A stretch of DNA of 64,000 bases from Roseiarcus sp963829505 (GTDB taxonomy: Bacteria > Pseudomonadota > Alphaproteobacteria > Rhizobiales > Beijerinckiaceae): contig CAWHIL010000001.1 of the NCBI GenBank assembly GCA_963829505.1, forward strand, positions 1,674,001-1,738,000. The letters run 5' to 3'. The stretch's first letter is position 1; each line of letters begins with the position of its first letter. Shown here piece after piece: positions 63,603 through 64,000 of the stretch. The notes under the pieces are model-generated. The model worked only from the letters and a program-made list of their open reading frames with translations, had not been told where the DNA came from and did no database searches. A program made the position numbers and the translations under genes.

Positions 63603-64000
63603 ATGTCGAGACACCAGACCGCGCCGCTTTCCCCCTATTCCGCCGCGCCCGCGCGCTCGCAGGTCGAGACGCATACGCTCTCGGTGCTCGTCGACAACGA
63701 GCCCGGCGTCCTGGCGCGCGTCGTCGGCCTCTTTTCCGGCCGCGGCTACAATATCGAGAGTTCTCACGGTCGCCGAGGTGGCGCACGAGCGCCATCTCTC
63801 GCGCATGACCATCGTCACTTCGGGCACGCCCGAGACGATCGAGCAGATCCGTCATCAGCTCGAGCGCCTGGTCCCAATTCACAGCGTCAAGGACTTGACC
63901 TCGACGGTGCGGGCGATTGAGCGCGAACTCGCCATGATCAAGGTGCGGGGCAGGGGCGAGAACCGGGTCGAGGCGATGAATCTCGCGGAAGCCTTCCGCG
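63603..64000 (+). CDS. ilvN: acetolactate synthase small subunit, frameshifted and cut by window edge
   Basis: From the ATG at 63603 the protein starts MSRHQTAPLSPYSAAPARSQ and runs into the ACT domain HTLSVLVDNEPGVLARVVGL FSGRGYNIES. The frame then breaks: one extra T at 63761-63762 must be removed to continue LTVAEVAHERHLSRMTIVTS and on to ERELAMIKVRGRGENRVEAM, the clear IlvN sequence that runs to the window end. IlvN binds valine and regulates the catalytic subunit encoded by ilvB. Loss would usually impair branched-chain amino acid synthesis, so a sequencing error is a serious alternative. Confidence 0.9.

Overview
The window is from a high-GC alphaproteobacterium, most likely of the order Hyphomicrobiales (Rhizobiales). 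The grounds are the 16S sequence, the order 16S - tRNA-Ile - tRNA-Ala - 23S - 5S - tRNA-fMet, the extended helix 9 of the 23S rRNA, and rhizobial-type gene neighbours (ffs-dnaX-ybaB-recR). The 16S looks closest in style to the Beijerinckiaceae/Methylocystaceae group, but I cannot fix the family without a search.

Layout. 0-3.3 kb: a partial short-chain dehydrogenase, a DUF6130 protein, a haloperoxidase-type hydrolase with a broken second copy, and a divergent LysR regulator. 3.6-8.0 kb: SRP RNA, dnaX, ybaB, recR and a cytochrome P450. 8.0-14.8 kb: a complete rRNA operon whose 23S gene carries an extra segment in helix 45 that encodes a four-helix-bundle protein. 15-17.2 kb: a decaying or mis-sequenced corrinoid methyltransferase cluster. 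17.4-27.8 kb: a sugar-acid locus with a LacI-type regulator, L-idonate and gluconate 5-dehydrogenases, a 2-hydroxyacid dehydrogenase, a beta-hydroxyacid dehydrogenase, an ABC importer and a gluconolactonase. The same palindrome (consensus ATGTTATCGGTAACAT) occurs four times there and predicts one regulon. 27.8-37.7 kb: aerobic benzoate breakdown through benzoyl-CoA epoxidation (boxB, a MaoC-like protein, boxA, boxC, boxR, a DUF4863 protein, benzoate-CoA ligase, a Nudix hydrolase), with a GCAC-TATA-GTGC palindrome at both promoter regions.

37.7-43 kb: two alpha/beta hydrolases, an inosose-dehydratase-like protein divergent from a Gfo/Idh/MocA oxidoreductase, a DUF2478 protein and an AT-rich island with an orphan membrane protein. 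43.3-49 kb: tetR, RND adaptor, RND pump and mobA in one overlapping operon. 49.5-57.8 kb: an Fsr-type MFS transporter, infC (probable ATT start), hemW, two P-II genes, tRNA-Met, a large serine hydrolase and purEK. 57.9-64 kb: a molybdopterin oxidoreductase, then branched-chain amino acid genes: ilvB behind an attenuator with an Ile-Leu-Ile-Val-Val leader peptide, a threonine-dehydratase-like gene, and the start of ilvN.

At least six genes carry a net +1 frameshift, including ilvN, whose loss would normally cause auxotrophy. Consensus errors in the sequence are therefore a real possibility, and I annotate these as frameshifted genes rather than firm pseudogenes. Several short palindromic repeat families are scattered between genes, one of them concentrated in the rRNA operon spacers.
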